64,000 nt of DNA, from NCBI GenBank assembly GCA_020850945.1, contig JADZDR010000052.1:62001-126000 (forward strand), written 5' to 3'. The translations under genes and the position numbers were made by a program. Shown here piece by piece: positions 42,511-52,636 of this stretch (positions are counted from its first letter, which is position 1; every line of letters begins with the position of its first letter). Origin of the DNA: Acidimicrobiia bacterium. Lineage in GTDB: Bacteria > Actinomycetota > Acidimicrobiia > UBA2766. The notes beneath the pieces were generated by a model. It searched no databases. It saw only the letters and a list, made by a program, of their open reading frames with translations, and was not told where the DNA came from.

Positions 42511-43962
42511 TCAACTCAACTGGAAGATCGTCGTGGCATCGGTCGTGACGTTCACCGTCTGCTGCAGGGAGGAGCTCGCGTCCCCGACGGTGATCTCGTA
42601 CGTACCCGGTTGGAGGTCCAGGGTCACGTCGCCGTTGGCGAACGTCGACGCCCAGCGGATCACGTCGACGGTGCCGCTCGAATCCTGGACCAGTACCTTC
42701 GCCGATCCCACGGGATCCCACAGGAACGTGGCGTTGTTCCAGCGTTCTGCATGGATCGTGAGCCGGCGTGTCGACCCGGGTCCGAGGTATTCGAGCTCCA
42801 CCGAGACGCCACCGGTCGGCCGGGGTCCGGTCCCCGGATATGTGGAAGGCAGTGTGGCCGTGCTCGTGCTCGGCCTGTGGTCCGGCGCCCACGCCGAGAC
42901 GTGATACGTCATGTTGGCCACGAGATCCGTACCCGGCGCGAACTCGTTGATCGTCCAGGTCGTGCCCGAGAGCGAGTTGGCCGATGGCGGTGTCGGCGGA
43001 CTCATGCCCTGCCAGGTCGCGAGGCCGAACGGGAACTGCACGTTTCCTTCCATCCCGAGGGAGACGTGATAGTCGTTCCCGGGCAGGGCTCCTCCACCGT
43101 CCCCTGTCACGTCGATTCTCGCCTCGAGGAGCTTGTAGACCTCACATGTGACGTAGACCTCGTCGAGGGGGTTCGGCGTGATCGAGTCCGGCGTGCACGT
43201 CAGCTCCTGCCATTCGACGTCGTTGACCGAGACGTCGTACTGCACGTCCGTCGCGAGACCTCCGAAGACGACCTGGCCCGACGCATCGGTGAAGTCGCTC
43301 CTGTTGCCGAGGGACGCCTGTGCCGCGAGCACGTTCACGCCCACCGCGGGTTGTGTGCCAGGGCCACTGCGATCGACGACCGACACGATGATCGTGGCCG
43401 GGTTCGACGAGTTGGGAGGCGCGACGATCGTGCGTGCCGTCACCGCCTTGCCGTCCACGCCGTTGGCGGGCCGGACCGTGACGCTGACGAGCTTCGCGTC
43501 TGCGTGTGTCGCCGTCACACCGGGCGCGGTGTCCTCGACCCAGCTGATCTCTGTCGTGATCTCGAACGTGATGCCCCGCACTACGGTCTGGCGGACAGGC
43601 TCGATGATGCCGGGCGGGTTGCCGTCGACGGTCCCGATGTCTTCGTAGTCGGTGTCCTCGCCGGTCTCCTCCGAGATGTCCCGCATGCGACGCACGTTCT
43701 CGAGTTCGGATCCGGCCAGAGACGTCGAGATCTGGTTCACCTTGGCCTTGCGCAAGAGGTCGAAGCCGACCGCGACTGCGCTCGTGATCCCGAGGATCAC
43801 GACCGCAAGGATCGTGAAGGCGACGACCACCTCGACGATCGTGAACCCGCCATCCCGGTCGGGGTTCCGGTCCCTCTCTGCTGTCCGATCCACGTTCGTG
43901 ACGACTCCGTTCCAACAGCCGAGCCCCCAGGTCCCGACCCCGCACGGTCGACGTGTGCGCAT
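42511..43962 (-). CDS. Prepilin (PilV-like) with carboxypeptidase-regulatory-like repeats
   Basis: DGGFTIVEVVVAFTILAVVILGITSAVAVGF. Confidence 0.75.
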   Translation of the reverse strand: MRTRRPCGVGTWGLGCWNGVVTNVDRTAERDRNPDRDGGFTIVEVVVAFTILAVVILGITSAVAVGFDLLRKAKVNQISTSLAGSELENVRRMRDISEETGEDTDYEDIGTVDGNPPGIIEPVRQTVVRGITFEITTEISWVEDTAPGVTATHADAKLVSVTVRPANGVDGKAVTARTIVAPPNSSNPATIIVSVVDRSGPGTQPAVGVNVLAAQASLGNRSDFTDASGQVVFGGLATDVQYDVSVNDVEWQELTCTPDSITPNPLDEVYVTCEVYKLLEARIDVTGDGGGALPGNDYHVSLGMEGNVQFPFGLATWQGMSPPTPPSANSLSGTTWTINEFAPGTDLVANMTYHVSAWAPDHRPSTSTATLPSTYPGTGPRPTGGVSVELEYLGPGSTRRLTIHAERWNNATFLWDPVGSAKVLVQDSSGTVDVIRWASTFANGDVTLDLQPGTYEITVGDASSSLQQTVNVTTDATTIFQLS

Positions 43963-44089
43963 GCGTGCCGGCCCTCCGGCCGGTCCTCACCACTGTGAAT
44001 CGACATTCCGGCCCAGTTCGCTTTAGGGCTGGGGACCTATGCGCGGCTGCACGTGCTCGCCGTGTTAGCGCGTCGGGTACTGTCGTCGC

Positions 44090-46561
44090 GTGCGGAGCAT
44101 GGGACCAGAGGACACCGGTCCGATCGAAGGCCCCGAACCAACGTTCACGCGGACGGGGCGCAGACTCGCGTGGTCGGCGGTCGTGGCGTACATCGCCTGC
44201 GTGGCCGTGATCCTCGTGGCGGTGGAGTGGGGGAGGGAGCCCCGCGGTGTCACCGGGATCGGCTTCTGGCTCCTGCCCCTACCGGGCATGGTCGCATTCG
44301 CGCTCCTGTGCCGGGTGGCGGCGCGACACCACCGTGCGCAGCGTCACGTCTGGATGCTTGTCGGGGGAGGGGTCTGCCTCGCGTTCGCGGCTCACGTCGT
44401 CCGCGCGGCGTGTGTCGGCGCGGGACGCGGCGTCGCGAGCGGCGAGCTCGTGTATGCCGTGGCGTATCTGTGTGCGCTCATGTCGTTCCTCGCCGCTCTC
44501 CTCCTCCGACTGCGGTGGGTCACGCCCCGCACCTTCTGGATGCAGATCCTCGACGCCACGTCGGTGAGCGTGCTCCTCTGGGTTTGTGCGGGCATAGTCG
44601 TGGCAGACGAAGTGGCGGCACAGTGGTCGGTCGAGACGGGGAACCACGTCTTCCAGCCGCTCATCATCATGTGGCTGTTCGCCGGCGTGATCTCGCTCCT
44701 GCTCACGCCGATGCCCGCTCGTTGGAAGCGCACCGAGACGGTCCTAGCCGTCAGTCTCGTCTTCGCCACGATCGAAGTCTGGTCGGAGCTGTGGCTCTAC
44801 CTGCGGACGGGCACGGCTCTGCACGCGTGGACGATGTTCCTGCTCGTGGCGACGTGGACGTTCGGCGCCCTCGCCCCCCTCTACGAGACGGCGCGCGCTC
44901 GACCCGTGATCAGGAGCGAGGACTACGACCGGGTCACATGGCCGTATCTCACGCTCGGCGCCATGCCCGTGATCGCTCTCTGGTCCGTGTGGAAGGGCAG
45001 CCTCGCCACGCAGGTGGTCTCGATCAGCGGGCTCGTCGTGGTCTTCGTCGTCGCGGTGATACGTCAACTCGCGGTTCTGCGTGCGCAGGAGAGATCGATA
45101 GCCGAAGAGCTCGAACTGACCGAGACCGAGACCCGCAATGCCGAGATGGCGAGGTCCCTCGTCGCGGCGGCGAGCGACCTCGCGCGCGCTTCGAGCCGCG
45201 ATGCCGCCGAAGACATCGCCGTGGTAGCGGCCACCCGGGTCCGCGGCGTGAGTCACGCAGCCGTGGGTGCTGTGGAGGACGGGGACGCAGCATCGGCACG
45301 GTTCGGGTTTCCCATCCCGCGTGAGGAGGGTTCGGCCACCCGTGTGTTCATCGCGGATCTGGACGAGACGGCCCCACCGGCGGAGGGGACACTCGAGGGG
45401 ATAGCGGGCCAACTCGGCGTGACCGAGGATCGAATCGCGCTCGTGAGCCGCATCGCCGAGGAAGAGCGACGTTACCGAGACGTGGTCGACAACCTCCCGT
45501 CAGGTGTGGTCGAGGCATCCTCGGACGGGCGGATCACGGGATGCAACCGCGCTTTCGCGACGATGTGCGGTCGCAGTGTCGAGGCACTCGCGGGCGCACG
45601 GGTGCGAGATGTCGTCGAGTTCCGGCATCCGACGCGGGCCGAAGTCGTGCGAGCCCTGAGCGCCGACAGGGACGTCGAGGGAGAGGCACGCCTCGTGTCT
45701 CCGGCCGGGCGCGTCCGGATCGTGGAGTTCAGCGTTCGTCGCCTCCTCGCGCCGACCGATCCGGAGCGCCCTGGTGCGAGACACGGACCCTGGCTGCTCG
45801 TGGCCCGGGACGTCTCCGAGCGCCGCGAGCGGCGTCACAGGGTGGTGCGCCTCTTCCAGGAGATCCGGGCGAAGGACAGGGCGAAGGCGGAGCTCTTCGA
45901 CAGCATCATGGCGTCGGCCGAGGAGGAGCGAAGGCGCCTTGCCGCCGAGATCCACGACGGCCCTGTCCAGACGCTGACGGCGCTCGGCCTGAGACTCGAC
46001 GTGATCGCGGGTCACCTCCAGGCGGCCTCACCCGGACCCGAGTACGCGACGGATCTCGGCGCCGTGCGCAGCGAGCTCACGGCAATCCTCGAGGAGACGC
46101 GGGACATCGTGTCGGGACTCGGGCCCGAGGCCCTGCACGGCGCCGGCCTCGTGCAGGCCATGCGGCTCCTCTGCCGGAAGACGTCGAGCCGTGCCGGCCT
46201 CGACGTCAACCTCGACGTGGGCCGCCTCCACGGGATCCCCGACACCGTGGAGGCGATGCTCTACCGCATCCTGCAGGAGGCGCTCACGAATGCCGCGCGC
46301 CACGCGCACGCGACCCGTGTAGACGTCTTCGTGGGAAGGCGTGGCCGGGACGTCGTGCTGGATGTCGCAGACGACGGCGGTTCGGGCCTCGACCTGTCTG
46401 CCGTCGACCTGCGGCACCTCGTCGACGAGGGACATTACGGCATCGCCTTCATGCAGGAGAGGGTCAGGGTGGTCGGAGGTACGCTCCAAGTCGGTCCTGC
46501 GCCGCGCGGTGGGACGCGCGTGTCGGTCACGATTCCCGACGTGGTCGAGGCGGCCCCGTGA
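44090..46561 (+). CDS. Membrane sensor histidine kinase (HisKA_3/NarL type) with PAS
   Basis: N-terminal TM block; EEERRRLAAEIHDGPVQTLTALGLRLD; YRILQEALTNAARHAHA; GYG-like HYGIAFMQER. Confidence 0.9.
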   Translation: MRSMGPEDTGPIEGPEPTFTRTGRRLAWSAVVAYIACVAVILVAVEWGREPRGVTGIGFWLLPLPGMVAFALLCRVAARHHRAQRHVWMLVGGGVCLAFAAHVVRAACVGAGRGVASGELVYAVAYLCALMSFLAALLLRLRWVTPRTFWMQILDATSVSVLLWVCAGIVVADEVAAQWSVETGNHVFQPLIIMWLFAGVISLLLTPMPARWKRTETVLAVSLVFATIEVWSELWLYLRTGTALHAWTMFLLVATWTFGALAPLYETARARPVIRSEDYDRVTWPYLTLGAMPVIALWSVWKGSLATQVVSISGLVVVFVVAVIRQLAVLRAQERSIAEELELTETETRNAEMARSLVAAASDLARASSRDAAEDIAVVAATRVRGVSHAAVGAVEDGDAASARFGFPIPREEGSATRVFIADLDETAPPAEGTLEGIAGQLGVTEDRIALVSRIAEEERRYRDVVDNLPSGVVEASSDGRITGCNRAFATMCGRSVEALAGARVRDVVEFRHPTRAEVVRALSADRDVEGEARLVSPAGRVRIVEFSVRRLLAPTDPERPGARHGPWLLVARDVSERRERRHRVVRLFQEIRAKDRAKAELFDSIMASAEEERRRLAAEIHDGPVQTLTALGLRLDVIAGHLQAASPGPEYATDLGAVRSELTAILEETRDIVSGLGPEALHGAGLVQAMRLLCRKTSSRAGLDVNLDVGRLHGIPDTVEAMLYRILQEALTNAARHAHATRVDVFVGRRGRDVVLDVADDGGSGLDLSAVDLRHLVDEGHYGIAFMQERVRVVGGTLQVGPAPRGGTRVSVTIPDVVEAAP

Positions 46562-49191
46562 GACTGCATGCGGATCCCGCCGTACGGGCCGTTCTCCCGG
46601 GTGGTCCTGAGATCCGGCGCACGGTGCTGATGTGCGCGATCGCGAGCGGCGCCGGTCTCGTGATCGCGCTCTTCGCACCGCACGACTTCCGTCTCGCAGG
46701 CGCGATGCTCGTCACCCTGCCTTGGGTGCTGCAGTCGCTGTGGGTGTCGTACCGTCTCGGTTGGCACCTCGCCGGTACCACCTCCGTGGTGTGGCGCTGG
46801 AACAGCCTCGCCTTGGCGGTGACCGTCCCCGCCTACCTCGCCCTCGCGATGTACGACCTCGTCGGAGCCGGCGTGTATGCCGTGGTGCAGGTGATCGCCC
46901 TTCCGATTGTCGGTATTGCGTTCCTCTGGTCCCTCTGGCTGCGGCGGCGCAGCCAGACCGTAGGGCGTGCAGCCCTCGGCTTCTTCGACCTCGCCGTCGT
47001 TGTCTCGGTTGTCGTCGCCTATGCAGCGTTCGTCCTCGTCGTACCTCTCTCGGAGGCGGCGGGTCCCGAGGTCTTCTTCAGCCTCTTCGTCATCGTCGTC
47101 GCCCTCGGCATGCTCGGGCTCACGATTCCCCTCGTGCGGCGCGTGACCCCAGGCGAGATCTACGCCGACCAGGTCTTCGCGGCGATCCTGGTGTTCGGCA
47201 TCCTCGTGGTCGGTGGACTCGCCATCCTCTCCACGGGTAGCGACGAGCAGCTCGTCGTGTTCGTACCACCATGGTTCCAGGGGGTCTTCTGGGCTGCCGT
47301 GTGGGGGCCGATGACTGTCGTTGCCTACGCCGAGCGGGCACGGCTCGTTACCGTGAGCGTGCCTGTGCCACGGCAGGGGCAGGCGCTGTGGCCCTACTCC
47401 ATCGCCCTCGTCATGCCACCGCTCGCGGTCGCGGCCCTCCTCGTGGACTCCGTCGAGCAGAAGGTGGCGGCCGTCCTCGGATTCCTCCTCGTCCTCGAGG
47501 TTCTCGTCGTGCGCCAACTCGTCCTCATCGCCGAGCGGCGCTCGACACGGGAAAGGGTCGCGAACCTCGCCGACCGCGCGCGGCGAGAGGCGGACCGGGC
47601 GGGCGTGTTGCTCGACGTGGTCGACGCGACGACCACGTCCACGGATGTACCTCGCATGTGCGAGGAGGCCGTAAGGCGCCTCGGTGACGTGCTGCCCTCC
47701 GGCATGGGCGTGGCGGCAGTCGTTGCCGAGACGTCACCGCCCCCCCAGGGGAGGACAGTGCAGTCACCGCCGACGGCAGCGGCCACAGATCCCGTGCATG
47801 CGCTTCACGGACTCGAGGCAGCCGAGGCCTTGCGTCTCTGGAGTGTCCTCGCCCGTGTGGACGACCCGGCCGAGCTCGTGTCGCCCGACCGCGTGGCCCT
47901 TGCCGGTCTTGTGCCGCACGAGATCCATCCGGCGGCACCGACTGGGCGGGCCTTCCCTGTGCGCACGGGTGACGGGCAGCGCGTCGGGACGATCTGTCTC
48001 GTCGGACGGGGAGATTGGGACCTGCCGCAGGCCGACTCCGACCTCGTCGCTGGTGCCGCTTTCCAGCTCGGCATGGGTGTGGAGCGCGCGTCCCTTCTGC
48101 ACGGCCTCGAGCGTGGCCGCGATCGACTCCGCAACGTCGTCGAGCACATACCGGAGGCTGTGGCCGAGATCGACGGAGCTGACCGTGTTCTCGTCTGCAA
48201 CGAGGCATACGCGACGCTCGCCGCAGTCCCGGCCGAGGATGTCGTCGGGGCACCGGCACCGATCGAGGTTACGGCGCGGGACTTCGACAACGGCGAGCTC
48301 GTCCTCGGGGAGGGTGAGACAGAGGAGCGTTTCGAGGTGCGGGTGATCCCCCTCGGCGCGGACGCGGCGGGCAGGAGCGTGAGGCTCGTGGTCCTCCTCG
48401 ACGTGACCGAGAGCAGGGAACAGGAGAGGCGGATCGTCGACCTCACACGTGAGCTCGCCGAGAAGGAACGGTCCCGTTCCCTGCTCCTCGACAGGGTCAT
48501 CACGACTGCGGAGGCCGAGCGCATGCGCATGGCCCGCCAGGTCAACGAGGGTGTCGTGCAGCGCCTGTCCGCCCTCTGCCTCCGCCTCGACACTCTCATC
48601 GGAGCCGCGTCGGCCGGTGAATCGGGGTGGGATCACCTGCGGCTCGTGTCCGACCTGCGTGTCGATCTCGCCGAGATCATCGCCGGCCTCCGGTCTCTCA
48701 TGGCCACACTCCGCCCACCCGTGCTCGACGAGCGCGGGGTGGGCCCCGCCCTCACGGCGCTGACACGCCGTCTGGCCGACGAGTCGGGCCTGCGCGTCAC
48801 GACCGACATCGGGGTCGTGGGATCTCTCGAGGACTCCGTGGAGAACCTCCTCTACCGGGCCGTCCAGGAAGCGCTCTCCAATGTCTTGATCCATGCTCAC
48901 GCCCGAACCCTGCACGTGTCCCTCGCTGAGGACGAAGGGGACGTCGTGCTCTGTGTCACCGACGACGGCGTAGGCGTGGACCCGTCGGCCATGCACCTCT
49001 CCCGTCTCACCTCGGAGGGCCACATCGGTCTCGCCTCGATCATCGAGCGCGTCGAGCTCGCGCAGGGGACCGTCGAGGTGGCGCGCGGGCCGGACGGTGG
49101 CACACGGGTTCACATCCGCATGCCGCGCTGGCCTGCCCGGCGGGCCGGCGGGTCGCCAGAACCGGACTTTCCCACAGGTAGTGTGCGGTGA
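46558..49191 (+). CDS. Membrane HisKA_3-type kinase homologue with Asn at the phosphoacceptor position
   Basis: TM block, PAS; AEAERMRMARQVNEGVVQRLSALCLRLD; YRAVQEALSNVLIHAHA; GTG start overlapping upstream stop. Confidence 0.85.
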   Translation: MRLHADPAVRAVLPGGPEIRRTVLMCAIASGAGLVIALFAPHDFRLAGAMLVTLPWVLQSLWVSYRLGWHLAGTTSVVWRWNSLALAVTVPAYLALAMYDLVGAGVYAVVQVIALPIVGIAFLWSLWLRRRSQTVGRAALGFFDLAVVVSVVVAYAAFVLVVPLSEAAGPEVFFSLFVIVVALGMLGLTIPLVRRVTPGEIYADQVFAAILVFGILVVGGLAILSTGSDEQLVVFVPPWFQGVFWAAVWGPMTVVAYAERARLVTVSVPVPRQGQALWPYSIALVMPPLAVAALLVDSVEQKVAAVLGFLLVLEVLVVRQLVLIAERRSTRERVANLADRARREADRAGVLLDVVDATTTSTDVPRMCEEAVRRLGDVLPSGMGVAAVVAETSPPPQGRTVQSPPTAAATDPVHALHGLEAAEALRLWSVLARVDDPAELVSPDRVALAGLVPHEIHPAAPTGRAFPVRTGDGQRVGTICLVGRGDWDLPQADSDLVAGAAFQLGMGVERASLLHGLERGRDRLRNVVEHIPEAVAEIDGADRVLVCNEAYATLAAVPAEDVVGAPAPIEVTARDFDNGELVLGEGETEERFEVRVIPLGADAAGRSVRLVVLLDVTESREQERRIVDLTRELAEKERSRSLLLDRVITTAEAERMRMARQVNEGVVQRLSALCLRLDTLIGAASAGESGWDHLRLVSDLRVDLAEIIAGLRSLMATLRPPVLDERGVGPALTALTRRLADESGLRVTTDIGVVGSLEDSVENLLYRAVQEALSNVLIHAHARTLHVSLAEDEGDVVLCVTDDGVGVDPSAMHLSRLTSEGHIGLASIIERVELAQGTVEVARGPDGGTRVHIRMPRWPARRAGGSPEPDFPTGSVR

Positions 49192-50648
49192 TGGCGAGTC
49201 GAGCCCGCGTGATGGTCGTAGACGACAGCGCGCAGCTCCGCAGCGCGCTCGAGACCCTGATCGGGGCGAGTGCGGCGTTCGAGGTCGTGGCGACGGCTCG
49301 GGACGGAGCGGAAGCCGTGGATCTCGCCAAGAAGCACCGCCCCGACGTCATCCTCATGGACGTCCGTATGCCGGGTATGGACGGTGTGGAGGCGACACGC
49401 CGCATCCTCGCCGACATGTCGGGCGTGAACGTCGTCGCCCACACGGCGTACGACGATGCCGAGCTCGTGGCGGACATGGTGAAGGCAGGAGCGCGGGGTT
49501 ACCTCGTGAAGGGGGTGACGGCAGACGAGCTGTTCGACGGGCTCTCCTCTGCGCTCGAAGGTGAGGCGCGCATCTCGGCTTCGGCGACACGCGGTCTCTT
49601 CGAGGAGGTCGGCAGGGCGGGGGTGCCCGAAGGCGGCGGGGAGACCGAGGTGCTGGCCGCCCGTCTCAGCAGCAGTCTCGTTGCGGACACGCTCACGGGG
49701 ACGCTCCAGCGTGCCGTGTTCCAGTTCGAGCTCGAACAGGCTGTGACCGTGGCCGCAGACACGCGAAGCCCCCTGGGTGTCGGGGTGGTGCGCGTCTGCG
49801 ATCTGCACGAGGTCAATGCCCGGTTCGGGTGGGCGGCCGGGGACGCTCTCCTGCGGGGGTGCAGCGGGGTGGTCCTCGACGTAGTGGGCCCAGGCGCCTG
49901 TGCGGGACGGCTCGACGGCGACGAGCTCGGTGTCGTCCTGCCCGGACACGACGCCGTCGCGACGCGCCGTGTCCTCGACACCGTCGGCACACGTATCCGC
50001 ACCCACGTCATCCTCGAGGACGTCCCGAACCGGATCGCGGTCGGCTTCACCTGCATCGACGGGACCGGGATCGAACACGTCGATCCCGATCTCGTGCTCG
50101 ACGCCGCCCGGGGGGCGGCGCGGGCCGCCCCGGCGGGAACGGTCCTCCGGGCCGGCCACGCCTGCCTCTGCGATCCAGGCACCGCCCTCACCCTCGACGC
50201 GCTCCTCGCCGTGCTGGGCGGCGAGCCGGACCGGCTCAGGGCACGACACGCCGCCGAGCTCGCCGCGGGCATGTGTGAGGTCGCGGGGAGGCCGGCGTGC
50301 ACGGCCGCCGCGTTCGCAGCCGCTCTCGCGTGGAGCCACGTCTCGGGTGCGGGCAACGTCGGTGGGGAGCCGGTGTCGCAGGAGGGGCTCGCGAAGTTCG
50401 AGACCCTGCTTGCGCTGATCGCGGGCAGGCACGCGGCAGACCTCTTCGCCGACGTGGGTCGGGGGCGGGCGGGTGGCGCACCGCCCCACGATCTTGCGAG
50501 ATGCGTCGATGTCGCCGCCCGTTTCGCCGCCCTGCCGCCGGACATGCCTGTCGACGCCAGGTGCGCCGCGCTCCTCGCCCAGGATGGGCCGGATGCCGAG
50601 GAGGTGTTGGGGTGGTTGCGACGAGTCGGGGATCTCGTGGCACCGTGA
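49188..50648 (+). CDS. Response regulator: receiver domain plus degenerate GGDEF domain
   Basis: VMVVDDSAQLR, ILMDVRMPGMDGVEA, AHTAYDD, K in YLVKG; then DTLTGTLQRAVF and GRLDGDELGVVLPG. Confidence 0.87.
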   Translation: MMASRARVMVVDDSAQLRSALETLIGASAAFEVVATARDGAEAVDLAKKHRPDVILMDVRMPGMDGVEATRRILADMSGVNVVAHTAYDDAELVADMVKAGARGYLVKGVTADELFDGLSSALEGEARISASATRGLFEEVGRAGVPEGGGETEVLAARLSSSLVADTLTGTLQRAVFQFELEQAVTVAADTRSPLGVGVVRVCDLHEVNARFGWAAGDALLRGCSGVVLDVVGPGACAGRLDGDELGVVLPGHDAVATRRVLDTVGTRIRTHVILEDVPNRIAVGFTCIDGTGIEHVDPDLVLDAARGAARAAPAGTVLRAGHACLCDPGTALTLDALLAVLGGEPDRLRARHAAELAAGMCEVAGRPACTAAAFAAALAWSHVSGAGNVGGEPVSQEGLAKFETLLALIAGRHAADLFADVGRGRAGGAPPHDLARCVDVAARFAALPPDMPVDARCAALLAQDGPDAEEVLGWLRRVGDLVAP

Positions 50649-52333
50649 GGGAGTGGCGCAGGTCTGTGCCCGCATTCCTCGGGGTGGCGATCCTCCTCGT
50701 GTCGGTGACCCCTGTGGGACTCGGCCAGCCCACGGGGGACGGCGCGGGGGTCCTTCTCGTCGTGGGCCGACCGCTCGAGTTCGTGCCGGAGGCGGGGGAC
50801 GGCCTCGAGGTCGACGGGACAGGAGTTCCGGGAACGGTCGTCGTCGACCGCGCCCGGTCCGGGGAGGGTCTCGACGTGTCTGTCCGGGCACCTCTCGACG
50901 CCTATGTGAAGGCCCTCGATCCGGGGCGGTCCGCGCGCGAGGCGGCGGCCCTGCGTGCACAGGCCATCGTGTGGCGCACACAGATCCTCGCGTCGGCGCG
51001 GTCCGGCACCGACGAGACGACCGCCCTCGGGGTGGGTGACTGCAGTGTGGACGACTGCCGGGCGCTGGGACCGGCGCCGTCGCAGGCGGATTGGGACAGG
51101 GCCGTCGACGCGACCCGGGCTGAGGTTCTCGTCGAGGAAGGCGACGTCATGCCTGCCCCGTCCCACGATCTGGCCGGAGGATCGACTGTGCAGGGGACGT
51201 GGGCCGAGTTCGGTGACGACGTGAGGATGCTGGCGATCGAGACACCGAACGAGCCCGACGAGAACAGCACATGGACGCGGACCGTGGAAGCGGACGATCT
51301 CGAGACAGCCCTGCGGAGTGCCGGTATCGACCTCGGTGAGGGGGCGATCGAGGGCGTACGTGGAGGGGGTGCCGGGTCGAGAACCGTCACCGTGGTCACC
51401 CCGGAGCGGGCGACGACGCTGGACGCCGCCGAGTTCACACGGGCAGTGAACGCGGGTGTGGCAGGCGATGGTGCGCCGATTCTGGCGTCTCCCCGTTGGA
51501 TCCCCACGTGGGTACCGGCCGACGTCTCGCGGGGGGGTTCGGTCGCGCGGGTTTCCTTCGCAGGCAAGGGTGCCGGTCACGGGTTCGGCCTTTCGAGGTC
51601 GGAGGCGAACGGGCTCGCCGGGGAGCGCGGCTGGACACCGGACGAGATCCTCGACCGCTTCTATCCCGGCCGTGACGTGGCGGGTGGGGACGACGTCGAG
51701 CCGCCCGTCCCCGAGGACGTGGAGATCCGCGTCCTGAGCGGAGTCGACTCCGTGGCGATCCGCAGCGCCGACCCCTTCGAGATCCGGGCAGCGGGACAGA
51801 CCGTGGTGCCGGCCGCGCTCACGGATTGGCGGGTCTCGGTCGGAAACGGCAGCGGGAAGGGCGCCGGCGGGGGCTCCTCCCTCGTCCTCGAGGGGCCGCC
51901 GGGCACGACTGCTCCTCTGGCCGTGACCGGGTTCACCGCCCCGCTGCGCGTGACGGAGGAGGGCTCCGCCGAGGTCCGATTCGTGCTCTCGCGGCCGGCT
52001 GCCGTCTCCGTCGTCGTGGACGGCCCCCGGGGCGGTCGTACGCTGCGCCTGCAGGACGGGGATCCGCTCGCAGCGGGGACGCACACGGTCCGCGTGGATC
52101 TCGGTGCGGAGGGCATGTACCGTGTTTCCGTGCGGGCCGCGGACGGCGTCGACACGGTGACCTCCAAGATCCTGTCCGTCGACGTCGATCTCATCCCCAC
52201 CGGCCCGACGTCCCGCCAGGTCGCAGCGGCCGGCGCGTTCTGCGCGCTCCTCCTCGGCCTCACCGCGCTCATGCGGCGACGCCGGCGACGGGCACGCGGT
52301 AATTTCTCACAGATTTCCAGTGCTCAATTGTGA
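50645..52333 (+). CDS. SpoIID/LytB-domain exported protein
   Basis: LDAYVKALDPGRSAREAAALRAQAIVWRT...FAGKGAGHGFGLSRSEANGLAGERGWTPDEILDRFYPG; GTGA overlap. Confidence 0.85.
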   Translation: MREWRRSVPAFLGVAILLVSVTPVGLGQPTGDGAGVLLVVGRPLEFVPEAGDGLEVDGTGVPGTVVVDRARSGEGLDVSVRAPLDAYVKALDPGRSAREAAALRAQAIVWRTQILASARSGTDETTALGVGDCSVDDCRALGPAPSQADWDRAVDATRAEVLVEEGDVMPAPSHDLAGGSTVQGTWAEFGDDVRMLAIETPNEPDENSTWTRTVEADDLETALRSAGIDLGEGAIEGVRGGGAGSRTVTVVTPERATTLDAAEFTRAVNAGVAGDGAPILASPRWIPTWVPADVSRGGSVARVSFAGKGAGHGFGLSRSEANGLAGERGWTPDEILDRFYPGRDVAGGDDVEPPVPEDVEIRVLSGVDSVAIRSADPFEIRAAGQTVVPAALTDWRVSVGNGSGKGAGGGSSLVLEGPPGTTAPLAVTGFTAPLRVTEEGSAEVRFVLSRPAAVSVVVDGPRGGRTLRLQDGDPLAAGTHTVRVDLGAEGMYRVSVRAADGVDTVTSKILSVDVDLIPTGPTSRQVAAAGAFCALLLGLTALMRRRRRRARGNFSQISSAQL

Positions 52334-52632
52334 GAGGGTATCCTGCGGACGAGGTGAGAATGACCGACAGCCCCGAAGAGGTCCTGGATCCCGACACGTC
52401 CACCACCGACATGCACAGGCAGGTGGAGGAAGTGATCGAGCTGATCCGTCCCGCCCTTCAGATGGACGGGGGCGACATCGAGCTCGTCGAGATAGACGGT
52501 GACGCCAACGTGCGCGTGGAGCTGCACGGCGCCTGCGTGGGGTGTCCGGCCTCGCTCCAGACGCTCAAGGCGGGTGTGGAGCGCATCCTCAAGGACCGGA
52601 TCCCCACCGTGAACGAGGTCTACACCGCCTAA
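52330..52632 (+). CDS. NifU C-terminal domain protein (Fe-S scaffold)
   Basis: LQMDGGDIELVEIDGDANVRVELHGACVGCPASLQTLKAGVERIL. Confidence 0.93.
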   Translation: MRGYPADEVRMTDSPEEVLDPDTSTTDMHRQVEEVIELIRPALQMDGGDIELVEIDGDANVRVELHGACVGCPASLQTLKAGVERILKDRIPTVNEVYTA

Positions 52633-52636
52633 CCCC

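Noticed and set aside
45541-49191. 1216-aa plus-strand ORF
   Set aside because: Its 5' third is an out-of-frame shadow of the first histidine kinase; the real protein starts at GTG 46558 overlapping the upstream stop
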